Positions 5,647 through 6,319 of a DNA stretch of 6,319 nt are shown here, piece after piece. The DNA is taken from NCBI GenBank assembly GCA_031271065.1, contig JAISWP010000189.1:1-6319 (forward strand). The letters are read 5' to 3'. The position numbers and the translations under genes were made by a program. The notes under the pieces are model-generated. The model did not search any database and was not told where the DNA came from. It worked only from the letters and a program-made list of their open reading frames with translations. The stretch is from Synergistaceae bacterium (lineage in GTDB: Bacteria > Synergistota > Synergistia > Synergistales > Synergistaceae). Position 1 is the first letter of the stretch. The number at the start of each line of letters is the position of its first letter.

Positions 5647-6319
5647 ATGGGAAAATTCGACAGGTTTTTCGAGGACGACAGGAGTCCGCCCCGCCGCGGA
5701 AATTCGGAGAACCCCGGAGGCGCGCCGGACGACGTGAGGGGCCTCCCCGCCGGCGAGTGGCTGCGCAGAGGCGTCTACAAAATGGAGAGGTTCTACAAAA
5801 TAGGCTGTAAGTACGGACGCGGATCGCTCGGGAATCCGGACGAGATGGAAGTCATGGGGCATCTGGGGGCTTCAGGGGACGTCGTATTCCTCGACCTGGA
5901 GACCACGGGGCTTTCGGGAGGCGCCGGGACCTACGCGTTTTTATGCGGACTGGGCCGTGTATTTGGGGGACGCTTCAAAGTCACGCAGTATTTTCTGAAA
6001 AGCCCTGCATACGAGCCGCAGTGGCTGGACGCGATAGACGCGGACATCCCTGCGGGCTCCACCATAGCCACATACAACGGCAAAAACTTCGACGTGCCAA
6101 TGCTCATGACCAGGCACGTGCTGTCGCGCATGAATGTGCACTGGCAGTCGTACCCCCACATAGATCTGCTCCATCTCTCGCGCAGGTTTTACAGAGGATA
6201 CCTGGAGTCGTGCTCGCTGGGAAGCGTCGAGCGCAGCGTGCTGGGAGTCGTCCGGAGCGGGGAGGATGTTCCCGGCTGCCTGATACCTCAGCTCTACCTG
6301 AGATATCTCCGCGAACGGG
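5647..6319 (+). CDS. YprB-type RNase H-like 3'-5' exonuclease domain protein (3' partial)
   Basis: The first 224 codons are present and the frame is open to the window edge. After a hydrophilic, Pro/Arg/Asp-rich stretch of about 30 residues comes a helical lead-in (GEWLRRGVYKMERFY), then the RNase H-like fold. Exo I is FLDLETTGLSGGAGT with D83 and E85, Exo II is TYNGKNFDVPML with D149, and HIDLLHLSRR at 171-180 is the strand conserved in YprB-like proteins. These Asp/Glu residues bind two divalent metals in DEDD exonucleases; the last motif (His/Tyr plus Asp) should lie beyond the edge. In Bacillus the homologue YprB (MrfB) works with the helicase YprA (MrfA) in repair of mitomycin-type DNA damage. 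No helicase is seen here, but the downstream side is out of view. The start at 5647 follows GGGAG (5632-5636). An in-frame ATG at 5605 is possible but lies at the likely -10 element. Confidence 0.85.
   Translation, partial: MGKFDRFFEDDRSPPRRGNSENPGGAPDDVRGLPAGEWLRRGVYKMERFYKIGCKYGRGSLGNPDEMEVMGHLGASGDVVFLDLETTGLSGGAGTYAFLCGLGRVFGGRFKVTQYFLKSPAYEPQWLDAIDADIPAGSTIATYNGKNFDVPMLMTRHVLSRMNVHWQSYPHIDLLHLSRRFYRGYLESCSLGSVERSVLGVVRSGEDVPGCLIPQLYLRYLRER

Noticed and set aside
1..6319. CRISPR array, tRNA, rRNA, insertion sequence or prophage parts
   Set aside because: Reading both strands, I saw no spaced direct repeats, cloverleaf, transposase motif or terminal inverted repeats.

Overview
This window reads as chromosomal DNA from a GC-rich bacterium, with tightly packed genes, Shine-Dalgarno sites of the GGAGG type and one TTG start. 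Ile codon ATA is used often despite the high GC. Together with the gene set (archaeal-type MptA, archaeoflavoprotein, AEC carrier, YprB-type nuclease), this makes a Synergistota-like anaerobe my best guess. That placement is inference from gene content and style, not a demonstrated match. I see no mobile element, tRNA, rRNA or CRISPR array.

Layout, left to right. (1) Positions 1-854, plus strand: the last 30 codons of an unrecognised gene, followed after 7 bases by a nitrilase-superfamily protein whose catalytic Cys and Lys are both replaced. (2) Positions 855-1028: a convergent, GC-rich, hairpin-rich gap with a plausible terminator for the leftward operon. (3) Positions 1029-2578, minus strand: a two-gene operon of an MptA-type GTP cyclohydrolase followed by a small FMN flavoprotein of the archaeoflavoprotein/DmrB type. 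(4) Positions 2579-2696: a divergent intergenic region. (5) Positions 2697-3626, plus strand: an AEC (auxin efflux carrier) family membrane transporter. (6) Positions 3639-5489, minus strand: two tandem, paralogous proteins of about 300 residues, each with a single C-terminal membrane anchor and no function I recognise. (7) Positions 5490-5646: a divergent promoter region. (8) Positions 5647-6319, plus strand: the first 224 codons of a YprB/RNase H-like 3'-5' exonuclease, cut by the window edge.

Functionally, the clearest unit is the mptA-flavoprotein pair. GTP opening to a dihydroneopterin cyclic phosphate, coupled with a flavoprotein related to dihydromethanopterin reductase, suggests an archaeal-style pterin route in a bacterium. 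The most novel-looking unit is the tail-anchored paralogue pair. The nitrilase homologue looks like a pseudoenzyme.
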